This document shows, in pieces, positions 34,104 to 42,514 of a stretch of DNA of 64,000 nucleotides. Within the stretch, counting starts at the first letter, position 1. Each line of letters opens with the position of its first letter. The position numbers were made by a program, and so were the translations under genes. Source of the stretch: Desulfosporosinus sp. (GTDB lineage: Bacteria; Bacillota; Desulfitobacteriia; Desulfitobacteriales; Desulfitobacteriaceae); assembly GCA_031292055.1 (NCBI GenBank), contig JARLHV010000091.1:22783-86782 (forward strand). The letters run 5' to 3'. The notes under the pieces were generated by a model, which ran no database searches, was not told the origin of the DNA, and saw only the letters and a list, made by a program, of their open reading frames with translations.

Positions 34104-34174
34104 GAAATTATTTTTTAATAAGACAAGATTCGCGCAAATTCGCCCTGGAAGTATGCAATAATTGAAATAAGAGC
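34104..34174 (+). repeat. Duplicated upstream element, copy 2
   Basis: Counterpart of 33288-33356, before the second membrane-protein paralogue; shares the ATTCG-N6-ATTCG-like pair and the following GCAATAAT tract. Confidence 0.55.
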
Positions 34175-34216
34175 AAAAATTTTAGGGCGTTGTGATGTTG
34201 TATAATTTGAGAGGTT

Positions 34217-34699
34217 GTGAAACCTATAAACATTCCATGGATTGCTTTACTTTTACAAGGAATTCCTGAACAAACTGCAGTTGTTATTTTAGCATTTGTA
34301 ATTGCTAGAATACCCTTAAAGTGGAATAGGATTTTATTGATTGGGATTGTTTTAGCTGTTTGTTCGTACATAGTGAGACTGTTTTCCGTTCCTTTTGGGT
34401 TACATTCAATTTTGCTAATTATCTTATTATTTATAGCTTTAACTTGGTTAGGTAAGGGGGATTTTAGTTTGTCCCTTATTGCAAGTTTATTGAGTTTTTT
34501 AGCATTAGGAATATTTGAGTTTGTTTGTCTGTCATTGTTAATGCCTGTTTTTGGAATAACTCCTGAAACCCTATTTACTGGCCTGATAATAATAAGGATT
34601 GCGATAGGAGAGCCTCAAGTACTTCTGACATTAATCTTTGCTTATTTATTAAATAAATTTATACCAAAAAAGAGGTTGAAAATGAATGAATTTCTCTGA
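34217..34699 (+). CDS. Small polytopic membrane protein, paralogue 2 (agr-associated)
   Basis: 160 aa from GTG 34217; ALLLQGIPEQTAVVILAFVI at the start and IAIGEPQVLLTLIFAYLLNK near the end, strongly similar to the 33467 product along its length. It ends with a basic cytoplasmic tail (KKRLK) and overlaps agrB by 14 nt, so it is part of the agr operon. Like its paralogue it looks like a kinase-less AgrC-type membrane domain. Confidence 0.8.
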   Translation: MKPINIPWIALLLQGIPEQTAVVILAFVIARIPLKWNRILLIGIVLAVCSYIVRLFSVPFGLHSILLIILLFIALTWLGKGDFSLSLIASLLSFLALGIFEFVCLSLLMPVFGITPETLFTGLIIIRIAIGEPQVLLTLIFAYLLNKFIPKKRLKMNEFL

Positions 34700-35270
34700 A
34701 AATATTAGTAATAAACTTACTGAAGTAATTACAAATGAATTGAATTACAGCGAAGATAAAAAGGAAGTTGTAGCCTATGCCATTGAAAATGCACTTCTTT
34801 TCGTTTTAGGTTCATTTTTGATAATGCTTCTCGGATATGCTTTTAATGCCTTTATGTCAGCTGTTATTGCGGCCTTTTTTGGTGGTTTATTACGAAGAGT
34901 ATCGGGAGGAGCACATTTTGATACCCCCCTAAAATGTTTGATCTTTGGTTCTATTATTTATAGTTTTATTGGTGTTTTAGCTAAAGAACTTGTTTATTAT
35001 GACTTGGCTAATAAGTATATCCTTATATTTATTTTACTTATTTCTTTTTTTATAGTAGCTTTCTTAGCTCCAGTAGATAGCAAAGCGAAGCCAATTTATT
35101 CTAGTAGCTTTAAAGTGAAACTTAAAACTTTGTCGATGATTTTGGTAACTTCTTCACTCATAATAGTTTCTTTTACCAATAATACATTACTAAATGTTAG
35201 TGCTGTTTTAGGTGTGGCTTACCAAAGTCTAACCTTACAGCCTATTTTCAATAGAAAAGGAGGTGAATAG
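34686..35270 (+). CDS. agrB: AgrB-family peptide-processing membrane protease
   Basis: Membrane cysteine protease that cuts and cyclises the AgrD precursor. Seen: 194 aa, about five membrane segments, RRVSGGAHF with His77 and then Cys84 in PLKCLIFGS; these are the same positions as the catalytic His77/Cys84 of S. aureus AgrB. Overlaps the preceding membrane-protein gene and is followed 3 nt later by agrD. Intact and probably functional. Confidence 0.93.
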   Translation: MNFSENISNKLTEVITNELNYSEDKKEVVAYAIENALLFVLGSFLIMLLGYAFNAFMSAVIAAFFGGLLRRVSGGAHFDTPLKCLIFGSIIYSFIGVLAKELVYYDLANKYILIFILLISFFIVAFLAPVDSKAKPIYSSSFKVKLKTLSMILVTSSLIIVSFTNNTLLNVSAVLGVAYQSLTLQPIFNRKGGE

Positions 35271-35273
35271 GTT

Positions 35274-35396
35274 ATGAAAAGGTATTTGTTTGCTACAATT
35301 GCGTCAATATTAATGCTTTTAGCAAGTGCGACTTCCGTTTTTGCATGTGGTATCTGGATGTATCAACCCAAAACTCCGAAAGCATTGCAAAGATAA
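35274..35396 (+). CDS. agrD: AgrD-like cyclic lactone autoinducer peptide precursor
   Basis: 40-aa peptide starting MKRYLFATIASILMLLASAT, with an amphipathic/hydrophobic leader, then ACGIWMYQPKTPKALQR. The Cys and the YQPKxPKxL tail match the clostridial AgrD type, in which AgrB cleaves after the ring region and links the Cys to the new C-terminus. AAGGAGGTGA lies before the ATG. It is too short for routine gene finders. The likely ring includes Cys25; exact mature ends are not predictable. Confidence 0.88.
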   Translation: MKRYLFATIASILMLLASATSVFACGIWMYQPKTPKALQR

Positions 35397-35427
35397 TCAG
35401 GAGCTTACCAATCGTGCAAACTCATTT

Positions 35428-35476
35428 GCAAACAATTTAAAAATTGGGATATATTTCTAGTTTTTAAATTGTTTGC
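35428..35476. terminator. 16-bp hairpin after agrD
   Basis: GCAAACAATTTAAAAA (35428-35443) is the perfect reverse complement of 35461-35476. The T5 in the right arm suits termination or attenuation between agrD and the kinase gene. Confidence 0.7.
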
Positions 35477-35626
35477 CATAGATTTTTATAATCTTTTAAT
35501 ACCATTTAGATTGATAACTTTCGGATGGCAAATATAATTACAACTCAAGTTTCCGCAGACATAAAAATGCTCGGTGCCAGCTAAGTTTTCTTTATATCGC
35601 TACTTAGGACATTGGAGGATAGCTAG

Positions 35627-37435
35627 ATGGCTTTTAACATAAAAGATTCCTTAAATAAACAATCTATTATTCAATTAACATTATTAAAGGTCATACTGAG
35701 TATCTTTGCTTTTCTTATTATTTTCATATTTGTCTACGGACAAAACTTTTGGGAGAAACAGGTTCTAAGATTTAATTATAATTTATTATCAAGTGCCTCA
35801 AATGCACAATCAAAATTACAATCCCAAATTTTTACTATAGACAATTTGAAAAAAGATAAAAATTTAACGAAGGATCAAAAAATATCAAAGATAAAAGATG
35901 CTATAGATTCTGTAATTGATGACTATGATGCTGATTTAATAGGTTATTATGATATTGACTTAAATTTAATAGTTGAAAATCAAAATGACAATAAAATTCC
36001 GTTTAATAAAATTCATTCTATCATGGGATCGTTAAACGGATTTAATGACATAACAACTAATAAGGTTATTAGTATTAATCTACCGATCTATGATCAGGAA
36101 AAATTAGTGGGCTATGTTTGGGCCTATGCGAAGAATGCCGATTATGTAATATTGTCTTTTTATGACTTGAGTAAAATTATAATATTAGTTTTAAGTTTAT
36201 CAGTTTTAATAATATTTTTAATTAGAAAAAATATTAAGCAGATAGAAATGTACCTGGAAAAATTTTGTAAGATGATTATTGAGAATGATACCGATAATAA
36301 TGACATACAAGAAGATGTTTTGAATAAATTACCAGAATTACGACCTATTTTATCTAAAATTAGTTCTTTCACAGATGGTTTAAAGCAGATAAACATAGAA
36401 TTGGAATCATCAAAACGTCATATAAATAATATTATGGAAGGAATTTCAGATGGATTTTTTTCAATAGATCATAACTGGCTGTTTACATTCGTTAACAACG
36501 AAACATATAAACATGTTCTAAATGATAACATTGAACTAATAGGGAAAAATATTTGGGATATATATCTTCAGGTAATGGATTCATTAACTTATGATAAACT
36601 CCAAGCAGCGATGTCTCAAGCGGAAGCTATGCATTGGGAAGCAGGCTTTATAATTCCTGATCACTATTATGAATTTCATGCTTATCCATTTGAAGAAGGT
36701 TTGACAGTTTTCTTTAGAGATATTACGGTATTGAATCGACAACAGCTGGAGTTTGCTCGTTTAGAAAGACTTAATCTTATCGGTCAGTTAGCAGCGGGAA
36801 TCAGTCATGAGATAAGAAATCCGCTCACTACTGTCAAAGGATTCCTGCAAATGTTTGGGTCAAAATCTAAATACGAACAAGACAAGGAATATATGGATTT
36901 GATGGTCTCTGAGATTGATCGTGCCAATGGGATAATCACGGATTTTCTATCCTTGGCTAAAGCCAATCTCGATAATATTAAATCCCAAAACATTAATGAG
37001 GTTATTAATAGAGTATTCCCTATGCTTCAAGCAGATGCCTTTAATAACAATAAAGAAGTTGTGTTTGATCTCAAAACATTGCCTAATATCATGATCAATG
37101 AAAATGAAATAAGACAACTTCTCCTAAACCTGGTGCGAAATGCTTTGGAGGTCACTCCAGAACACGGGAGTGTCATTATTAGCACCTATTTACAAGAGGA
37201 TAAAGTGGTATTAGCTGTTAAAGATCATGGAACGGGAATACCTCAAGAAATACAAGAAAAAATTGGGACTCCATTCTTTACCACAAAAGAATCTGGGACA
37301 GGCCTTGGGTTGGCTATTTCTATAGATATAGCTCAAAGACACAAAGCTAATTTTGAGTTTAAAACAGGAGATAGCGGGACAATTTTTTATACAATATTTC
37401 CAGTATTTTCTTGCCCTTACCCGAGGGTCAAATAA
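35627..37435 (+). CDS. PAS-domain sensor histidine kinase
   Basis: 602 aa. Seen: membrane segment at about 18-38, an extracellular domain of about 130 residues, a second membrane segment near 180-198, a linker helix, a PAS domain at about 265-370, H-box GISHEIRNP with the phospho-His near 394, and an ATPase domain with NLVRNALEV, DHGTGIP and GTGLGLAIS. GGAGGA precedes the ATG. It resembles the sporulation-initiation type of kinase rather than AgrC (HPK10), and no LytTR regulator is adjacent. Its position 230 nt after agrD suggests, but does not prove, a link with the peptide signal. Confidence 0.9.
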   Translation: MAFNIKDSLNKQSIIQLTLLKVILSIFAFLIIFIFVYGQNFWEKQVLRFNYNLLSSASNAQSKLQSQIFTIDNLKKDKNLTKDQKISKIKDAIDSVIDDYDADLIGYYDIDLNLIVENQNDNKIPFNKIHSIMGSLNGFNDITTNKVISINLPIYDQEKLVGYVWAYAKNADYVILSFYDLSKIIILVLSLSVLIIFLIRKNIKQIEMYLEKFCKMIIENDTDNNDIQEDVLNKLPELRPILSKISSFTDGLKQINIELESSKRHINNIMEGISDGFFSIDHNWLFTFVNNETYKHVLNDNIELIGKNIWDIYLQVMDSLTYDKLQAAMSQAEAMHWEAGFIIPDHYYEFHAYPFEEGLTVFFRDITVLNRQQLEFARLERLNLIGQLAAGISHEIRNPLTTVKGFLQMFGSKSKYEQDKEYMDLMVSEIDRANGIITDFLSLAKANLDNIKSQNINEVINRVFPMLQADAFNNNKEVVFDLKTLPNIMINENEIRQLLLNLVRNALEVTPEHGSVIISTYLQEDKVVLAVKDHGTGIPQEIQEKIGTPFFTTKESGTGLGLAISIDIAQRHKANFEFKTGDSGTIFYTIFPVFSCPYPRVK

Positions 37436-37452
37436 TTCTCTTAGCATGGAGT

Positions 37453-37965
37453 TTAATCATCAGTTGGATTTTCAGGGCCTGAGAGATTTTTTTGATAAAA
37501 TGTCAAATCAAGCCATTTACCAAACTTAAAGCCAGCCTTTTTTATTGTACCAGAATATTCAAAGCCTAACTTTTCATGCATTTTAAGGCTATTTTCATTA
37601 AAAGCATCGATGCCAGCAACTAAGGTCATAAACTTTCTTTCATCAGCGATTTTAATTATTTCTTTGATCAACGCCGTACCAATTCCATTCCGACGATATT
37701 GAGTATGTACGTACACTGAATGTTCTATTGTATATTTATAGGCTGGCCAAGCTCTAAAAGGACCAAAAGTTGCAAAACCAATAACTGTATTGTTTTCCTC
37801 ATAAACCAGGACAGGAAATTTATCTTCATTTTTCTTATAAAACCATAACGTTCTGTCCTCAAGCGTTTGAATAGCATAAGTGTATACCGCTGTAGTATTT
37901 AAGATCGCATCATTATATATTGCTAGGATTTCGGATAAATCAGTTTCGTCTGCTTGTCTAATCAT
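37453..37965 (-). CDS. GNAT acetyltransferase (phosphinothricin-acetyltransferase-like)
   Basis: 170 aa N-acetyltransferase of the Pat/YncA type: IRQADETDLSEILAIYNDAI at the start, FGPFRAWPAYKYTIEHSVYV, acetyl-CoA loop RRNGIGTALI, and NENSLKMHEKLGFEYSG. Family members acetylate small amines such as methionine sulfone or phosphinothricin; the natural substrate here is unknown. ATG 37965 has GAGG 8 nt upstream; the frame opens three codons earlier at GTG 37974. Convergent with the kinase gene. Confidence 0.9.
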   Translation of the reverse strand: MIRQADETDLSEILAIYNDAILNTTAVYTYAIQTLEDRTLWFYKKNEDKFPVLVYEENNTVIGFATFGPFRAWPAYKYTIEHSVYVHTQYRRNGIGTALIKEIIKIADERKFMTLVAGIDAFNENSLKMHEKLGFEYSGTIKKAGFKFGKWLDLTFYQKNLSGPENPTDD

Positions 37966-38175
37966 TCTCTGCACCTCACTGTTAAGTCTAACATTATTTA
38001 TTAATTTATGATACTGTAATTTCGGCCTAAAATTCGACCTTTTATGCCAACATCCCTATGGTTTGACTGACTGGCCCCGAACGCCATAATTTTTAGCACA
38101 GACATTAAGAGGATTAGTATAGGGAGAACTTGATATTGGATTGGCAAAAAAGACTCTAGGTTCGAGCAATAAGGA

Positions 38176-38473
38176 TCTGGTGAACTACCCACTACCCTAA
38201 AGGGATAGTGGCTTCTGAAACGGAGCTAAGTTCACCAGACTAAGTATTCAGAAACGAATACTACGATAGTTAGGTCACGATACCTTCGGTTGACGCATCA
38301 GACCGTTGCTCTATCATTCACAGTTAAGTAGAACTGAGGTAAGGTTCGGTGCTGTGAGTACAAAAAGCCTAACTTATCTTTGTCGAGATGATGACGGATT
38401 CTCTACTTGGTGACAGAGTAGAGATACGCACAACCTACAGCAATGTGGAGAATTTATCGGAAGGTCTGATTTT
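38176..38473 (+). ncRNA. Omega RNA (HEARO-like guide RNA) of IscB
   Basis: About 300 nt of strongly structured non-coding sequence directly upstream of iscB. Stem TCTGGTGAACT (38176-38186) pairs with AGTTCACCAGA (38229-38239) around the terminal hairpin; AGTATTC/GAATACT and CTCTAC/GTAGAG hairpins follow. This is the position and style of the omega RNA that directs IscB. The guide should be the ~16 nt of flanking DNA 5' to the scaffold (about 38156-38175). Confidence 0.78.
38189..38211. repeat. Left terminal hairpin of the IscB element
   Basis: Imperfect palindrome with arms CCACTA-CCC and GGG-A-TAGTGG around TAAA. The same 23 bases occur at 39931-39953 with a single T to C change. Confidence 0.85.
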
Positions 38474-39718
38474 ATGGTTTATGTTATTAATTTTGACAAC
38501 ACCCCATTGATGCCATGTGCTTCGGCCATCGCAAGATTATTACTGAAGCAGGGAAAAGCAAAGTGCATGAAAAGAACTCCATTTACGATTAAACTTCTTT
38601 ATCAAACCACTAACTACACTCAAAATATTACGTTAGGCGTTGATACTGGGAGTGGAAAAATAGGTAGTTCGGCAGTTAATGATAAGGGTGATGTTATCTA
38701 TATGTCACAAGTTGAAATCAGAAATGATATTTCAGATAAGCTGAAACAACGTTCTAACTATCGCAGAAACAGACGTAATCGGAAAACAAGATACCGAAAG
38801 GCAAGGTGGTTGAACAGAAAAAATTCAATCAGAAGTGATAGATTTTCTCCTACAATGACTAGCAAAATCAGCTCACATCTGAAGGAAATTAAGTTTATAC
38901 AGACGATATTACCTATCTCGAAGATAATACTTGAAACAGCAACATTTGATCCACATGCACTAAAGAATCCTGCAGTGTTGAGCAATAAGTGGCTGTACCA
39001 AAAGGGCATTAATTATGGATTTGCCAACACTAAAGCGTATGTTTTAGATAGAGACAATCACACCTGTCAGCATTGCAGGGGTAAATCTAAGGACAGCAAA
39101 CTGGAGGTACATCATATAATCTTTAGGAAAAATGGTGGAAGTGATGAAGCAAGTAATTTAGTCACTTTGTGTAAAATGTGTCATGACAGTTTGCATGGCG
39201 GAAACATTACTTTGAAAGGTGGTAAGTCTAAAGGATACCTAAAACACGCTACTCAAATGAATGGCCTAAGGGTTCAACTACTGAAATTATTACCTAGTGC
39301 GGACGAAACCTTTGGATTTGTAACAAAGGAGCATAGGCAGTTACTAAACTTACCTAAAGAGCATTATATGGACGCTGTAGTTATTGCAAGTCAAGGAAGT
39401 GAAGTTAGCTTTAAAACTAATGTCGTGTTGTTCAAGAAGGGCGTGTCTGACGGTGACTATCAGCAATTTAAAGGAATTAGGTCAGAGCAAAGAATTCCAA
39501 CCGGCAAAATTCAAGGATTTAGAAAGTTTGATAAGGTTAGGTATTTAGGTGTTGAATATTTTATCAAAGGTAGAATGTCAACAGGCTATGCAATCTTAAT
39601 GGATGCTAAAGGAACTAAAGTTACACTGAAACCTATACCGAAGTTTAGCAAAATGGAGAGAGTACAAGCGAGGAAATCATGGATTATATCTCAAGAAACC
39701 CTTCAAAATATCTCTTAA
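38474..39718 (+). CDS. iscB: IscB RNA-guided nuclease
   Basis: OMEGA nuclease, the Cas9-ancestor family, encoded by an IS200/IS605-type element. Seen: 414 aa; PLMP motif at 11-14; RuvC-I NITLGVDTGS with Asp57; arginine-rich bridge helix at 93-116; RuvC-II IILETATFD with Glu154; HNH domain with CQHC (198-201), EVHHIIF (His213/214) and CKMC (233-236); RuvC-III HYMDAVVIA with His297/Asp300; and a C-terminal target-adjacent-motif domain. All catalytic residues are present, so it should be active. Having HNH makes it IscB rather than IsrB. GGAAGG precedes the ATG. Confidence 0.94.
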   Translation: MVYVINFDNTPLMPCASAIARLLLKQGKAKCMKRTPFTIKLLYQTTNYTQNITLGVDTGSGKIGSSAVNDKGDVIYMSQVEIRNDISDKLKQRSNYRRNRRNRKTRYRKARWLNRKNSIRSDRFSPTMTSKISSHLKEIKFIQTILPISKIILETATFDPHALKNPAVLSNKWLYQKGINYGFANTKAYVLDRDNHTCQHCRGKSKDSKLEVHHIIFRKNGGSDEASNLVTLCKMCHDSLHGGNITLKGGKSKGYLKHATQMNGLRVQLLKLLPSADETFGFVTKEHRQLLNLPKEHYMDAVVIASQGSEVSFKTNVVLFKKGVSDGDYQQFKGIRSEQRIPTGKIQGFRKFDKVRYLGVEYFIKGRMSTGYAILMDAKGTKVTLKPIPKFSKMERVQARKSWIISQETLQNIS

Positions 39719-39912
39719 TGGCGCATTTAATATTTGTCACGAACTATCGTAAGCAGTTATTGATCAAATATGGAGACAAAACAACAACCACTTGTATTTG
39801 TCGAAACAATTCTGGAAGGAAAGAACACTTTGGAGCGATGGATATTTCGCATGTAGCATAGGAAATGTTAGCAAAGAGACAATTGAGAAGTATATCCAGA
39901 ACCAAGGTTAAG
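39717..39912 (+). pseudogene. Decayed Y1 transposase (TnpA, IS200/IS605)
   Basis: From ATG 39718 the frame reads MAHLIFVTNYRKQLLIKYGD, the start of TnpA, but soon loses the match. In another frame, about 39791-39912, it reads QFWKERTLWSDGYFACSIG and KETIEKYIQNQG then stop, the normal TnpA C-terminus. The catalytic middle (HUH and Tyr region) is deleted, so the element cannot move on its own; a TnpA supplied in trans could still act on its ends. Confidence 0.82.
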
Positions 39913-39930
39913 CTACGGATGGGCTTACAT

Positions 39931-39953
39931 CCACTACCCTAAAGGGATAGCGG
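39931..39953. repeat. Right terminal hairpin of the IscB element
   Basis: One mismatch from the left hairpin at 38189-38211; enclosed by a further ATGGGC (near 39918) / GCCCAT (near 39961) stem. Confidence 0.85.
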
Positions 39954-40093
39954 TTTTACGCCCATACTTATAAAGGACGGTCTTTTTACCTTTACTTACC
40001 ATAATCAATCTCAACAAAAACGCAAATTATTATTGTATAATATGTTGAAGGATTTTTAGTCCTTTTAATCTTTTCATGTAAAGCTCCTCTTTT

Positions 40094-40130
40094 TCCCTCC
40101 GGAACACAGTAATTCGGAGGGGACTTTTTT
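40094..40130 (+). terminator. Intrinsic terminator
   Basis: TCCCTCCG pairs with CGGAGGGGA, followed by CTTTTTT. It ends whatever plus-strand transcript crosses the IscB element. Confidence 0.75.
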
Positions 40131-40255
40131 GTACTTATCAGATCCCCATGCCGCTTTACGGCACCACTGATGAATGAAATAAATCTTATGCCATCCCATT
40201 TGGTCCTAAAAAAGAGATTTTGAGCAGGAAAGACGTCTCATATAAATTTTCATTT

Positions 40256-40294
40256 AAGGTCTGAAACACTTCTTAAAAGTGTTTTGGACTTTTT
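40256..40294 (+). terminator. Intrinsic terminator
   Basis: AAGGTCTGAAACACTT pairs with AAGTGTTTTGGACTTT allowing G-U pairs, then T5. A second barrier before the molybdoprotein gene. Confidence 0.7.
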
Positions 40295-40388
40295 ATGTTT
40301 AGCGTCTACGTAAAGCAGTGTATAATGAGAGAAATTGTAGATTTTAGAGGTTTTAATTACCACATGTTGCCTTAGAAGGAGGTTTATC

Positions 40389-42395
40389 ATGAAGTCGGAT
40401 TTGAAACGATCTGTTTGCCCGTACGACTGTCCCGATACCTGTGGGCTTTTAGTTGAAGTTGTCGATGGTCAAGCTGTCAAGATTACGGGTGATCCAGAAC
40501 ATCCCTACACCAGAGGGACTTTATGCCCCAAAATGGTTCATTATGAGCGGACGGTTCATTCCCCGCAAAGATTGACGAACCCTCTACTGCGAATAGGAGA
40601 AAAAGGAGCAGGCCAGTTTAAAGCCATTACCTGGGACGAGGGGATTCAACACATTGCTGATCGATGGAAAGGCATTGTTTCTGACTATGGAGCGGAAGCG
40701 ATCTTGCCTTATTCTTACGCGGGAACGATGGGGGTTGTCCAACGCAATTGCGGGGAGGGGTTTTTCCATCGTTTGGGTGCTTCAAGATTGGCTCGCACGA
40801 TTTGTTCTTCTGCCAAGGGCTATGGTTGGGCAGCAGTCATGGGGGAGACATTGGCGCCACACCCTGAGGAGGTTAAGCAAAGCGATTTTATAATCTTGTG
40901 GGGGACGAATGTCTTAGCAACAAATATTCATCTGCTGCATAATGTTCGAGAAGCGAAAAAGCGCGGTGCAATCGTTTGGCTCATTGACACATATGAAAAT
41001 CCTACGGCCCAAATAGTTGATAAGGTCGTGTTAGTACGTCCGGGAAGCGATGGTGCTTTGGCTCTTGGTATAATGCACATCTTGGTCCGTGAGGGTTTGA
41101 TTGACCAGCCGTTTATCGATCGGTATGTTCAGGGGTTTGAACAGTTCCGAGATGACGTTTTGCCCGATTACCCACCGGACAAAGTCAGTCAAATTACCGG
41201 GATTGAGGTTAATTTACTTGAAGAACTAGCGGCTGGTTATGGTAACGCCCTTGCACCTTTTATTTCTTTGGGATCAGGGCTTTGCCGTTATGGCAACGGA
41301 GCGATGACTGTTCGCACCATTACCTGTCTGCCAGCACTTGTCGGAGCTTGGGGCAAGCCAGGCGGCGGCTTGCTGACCAGTATTTCTACTAGTAAGGCGT
41401 TGAATACGAGGAGAGTAACGCGCGAAGATTTCTCGCCCAAGTCAACTCGTATCGTAAATATGAATCAACTAGGCTATGCCCTAACCGAATTAGCGAAACC
41501 GCCGATTATGAGTTTGTATGTCTACCACTCTAATCCAGCCATCGTAGCTCCTGACCAAAATATGATTATTAAAGGACTTAGGCGGGAGGATCTATTTACG
41601 GTTGTTCATGAACGGTTTATGACGGATACAGCTCGCTATGCCGACCTTATCTTGCCAGCTACGAGTTCTTTAGAGCACCCGGATATCTACCGCTCTTATG
41701 GTCATTATGGTCTTCAGAGAGCGGCAGCAGTGATTCCTCCGGTGGGGGAAGCAAAATCGAATTGGGAAGTTTTTCAGTTACTCGCTCAGGCTATGGGTTT
41801 TAAAGAGTCTTACTTTTACCAAACCACGGATGAAGTAATTAACTTACTGCTAGACCCACCGACCCCCTGGTTGGAACATATTGACCTGGCGAAACTTCAA
41901 GATGGCCGCTCTGTCGAACTTCCCCTGCCCGAGAATTACAAAACGACCTTCCTCACTCCATCCGCAAAAATAGAACTCTATAATCCCCTAGAGACTGAAC
42001 CGTTACCGCGTTATTTTGAGGCTTACGGCGATGATGCTCCATTCTACCTAATGAGTACCCCTAGTCCATATTCGCTGAATTCTTCCTTTAACGAGCGTCC
42101 TGAGTTATTACGCAAAAAGGAAGCAGCTTATCTCCAAATGAACGCCAAAGATGCTGGGAGCAAGAATTTGCAAGATGGTCAGAGAGTGATCGCCTTTAAC
42201 GAACGGGGTGCGGTGGATTTTATTCTTAAACTAACGCCAAAAGTTCCTTTAGGAGTTTTAGTAACCGAGGGGCTGTTTTGGACTGAAAATGTGCTTGGAG
42301 ATCGCGCTGTCAATGCTCTTACCTCTCAACGGCTAACTGATCAAGCAGCGGGTAGTACTCTTTATGATGTCAAAGTTGATGTCCGACCCGCCTAA
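40389..42395 (+). CDS. Molybdopterin oxidoreductase (DMSO-reductase family)
   Basis: Predicted Mo/W-bisPGD enzyme, cytoplasmic (no Tat signal). Seen: 668 aa; N-terminal 4Fe-4S motif CPYDCPDTC with a fourth Cys in GTLCPK; WDEGIQHIAD; NCGEGFFHRLGASR; DFIILWGTNVLATN; PGSDGALALGIMHILV; PATSSLEHPD; and a C-terminal dinucleotide-binding domain with VLVTEGLFW. It resembles the stand-alone B. subtilis YoaE/YyaE type. No membrane or iron-sulfur partner is adjacent, so the electron donor and substrate are unknown. Confidence 0.92.
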   Translation: MKSDLKRSVCPYDCPDTCGLLVEVVDGQAVKITGDPEHPYTRGTLCPKMVHYERTVHSPQRLTNPLLRIGEKGAGQFKAITWDEGIQHIADRWKGIVSDYGAEAILPYSYAGTMGVVQRNCGEGFFHRLGASRLARTICSSAKGYGWAAVMGETLAPHPEEVKQSDFIILWGTNVLATNIHLLHNVREAKKRGAIVWLIDTYENPTAQIVDKVVLVRPGSDGALALGIMHILVREGLIDQPFIDRYVQGFEQFRDDVLPDYPPDKVSQITGIEVNLLEELAAGYGNALAPFISLGSGLCRYGNGAMTVRTITCLPALVGAWGKPGGGLLTSISTSKALNTRRVTREDFSPKSTRIVNMNQLGYALTELAKPPIMSLYVYHSNPAIVAPDQNMIIKGLRREDLFTVVHERFMTDTARYADLILPATSSLEHPDIYRSYGHYGLQRAAAVIPPVGEAKSNWEVFQLLAQAMGFKESYFYQTTDEVINLLLDPPTPWLEHIDLAKLQDGRSVELPLPENYKTTFLTPSAKIELYNPLETEPLPRYFEAYGDDAPFYLMSTPSPYSLNSSFNERPELLRKKEAAYLQMNAKDAGSKNLQDGQRVIAFNERGAVDFILKLTPKVPLGVLVTEGLFWTENVLGDRAVNALTSQRLTDQAAGSTLYDVKVDVRPA

Positions 42396-42514
42396 TGAAG
42401 AGCGGAACATTTTTATAATGTTTCGGCCTTTAGCGAGTACTCTAAACTAAGGTCAGCTTGTTGAAAGGCTTAGACTAGATCTTTTTAGTTATTGTCTGGT
42501 GAGGTGAAGTAACT

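Larger units (their letters stand above)
38172..39970 (+). mobile_element. IscB-type (ISC, IS200/IS605-related) element
   Basis: Order: left end/omega RNA, iscB, decayed tnpA, right end. A 23-bp imperfect palindrome at 38189-38211 recurs at 39931-39953 with one difference, marking the two ends, as expected for hairpins bound by Y1 transposases. At the right the hairpin is enclosed by ATGGGC/GCCCAT. Exact borders are uncertain by 10-20 bp: the GTGA just before 38184 may be the target tetranucleotide, but it also takes part in an 11-bp RNA stem. Confidence 0.8.
39971..40388. other. Intergenic region with two terminators, otherwise featureless
   Basis: No coding frame of note. It carries the two plus-strand terminators listed separately, a TATAAT at about 40320 that may be the -10 box of the molybdoprotein gene (no good -35 seen), and its AGAAGGAGG ribosome site. 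Confidence 0.45.

Noticed and set aside
38474..39718. Cas9 or CRISPR-linked nuclease
   Set aside because: Size (414 aa), PLMP domain and transposon ends identify IscB; no CRISPR array or cas genes nearby.
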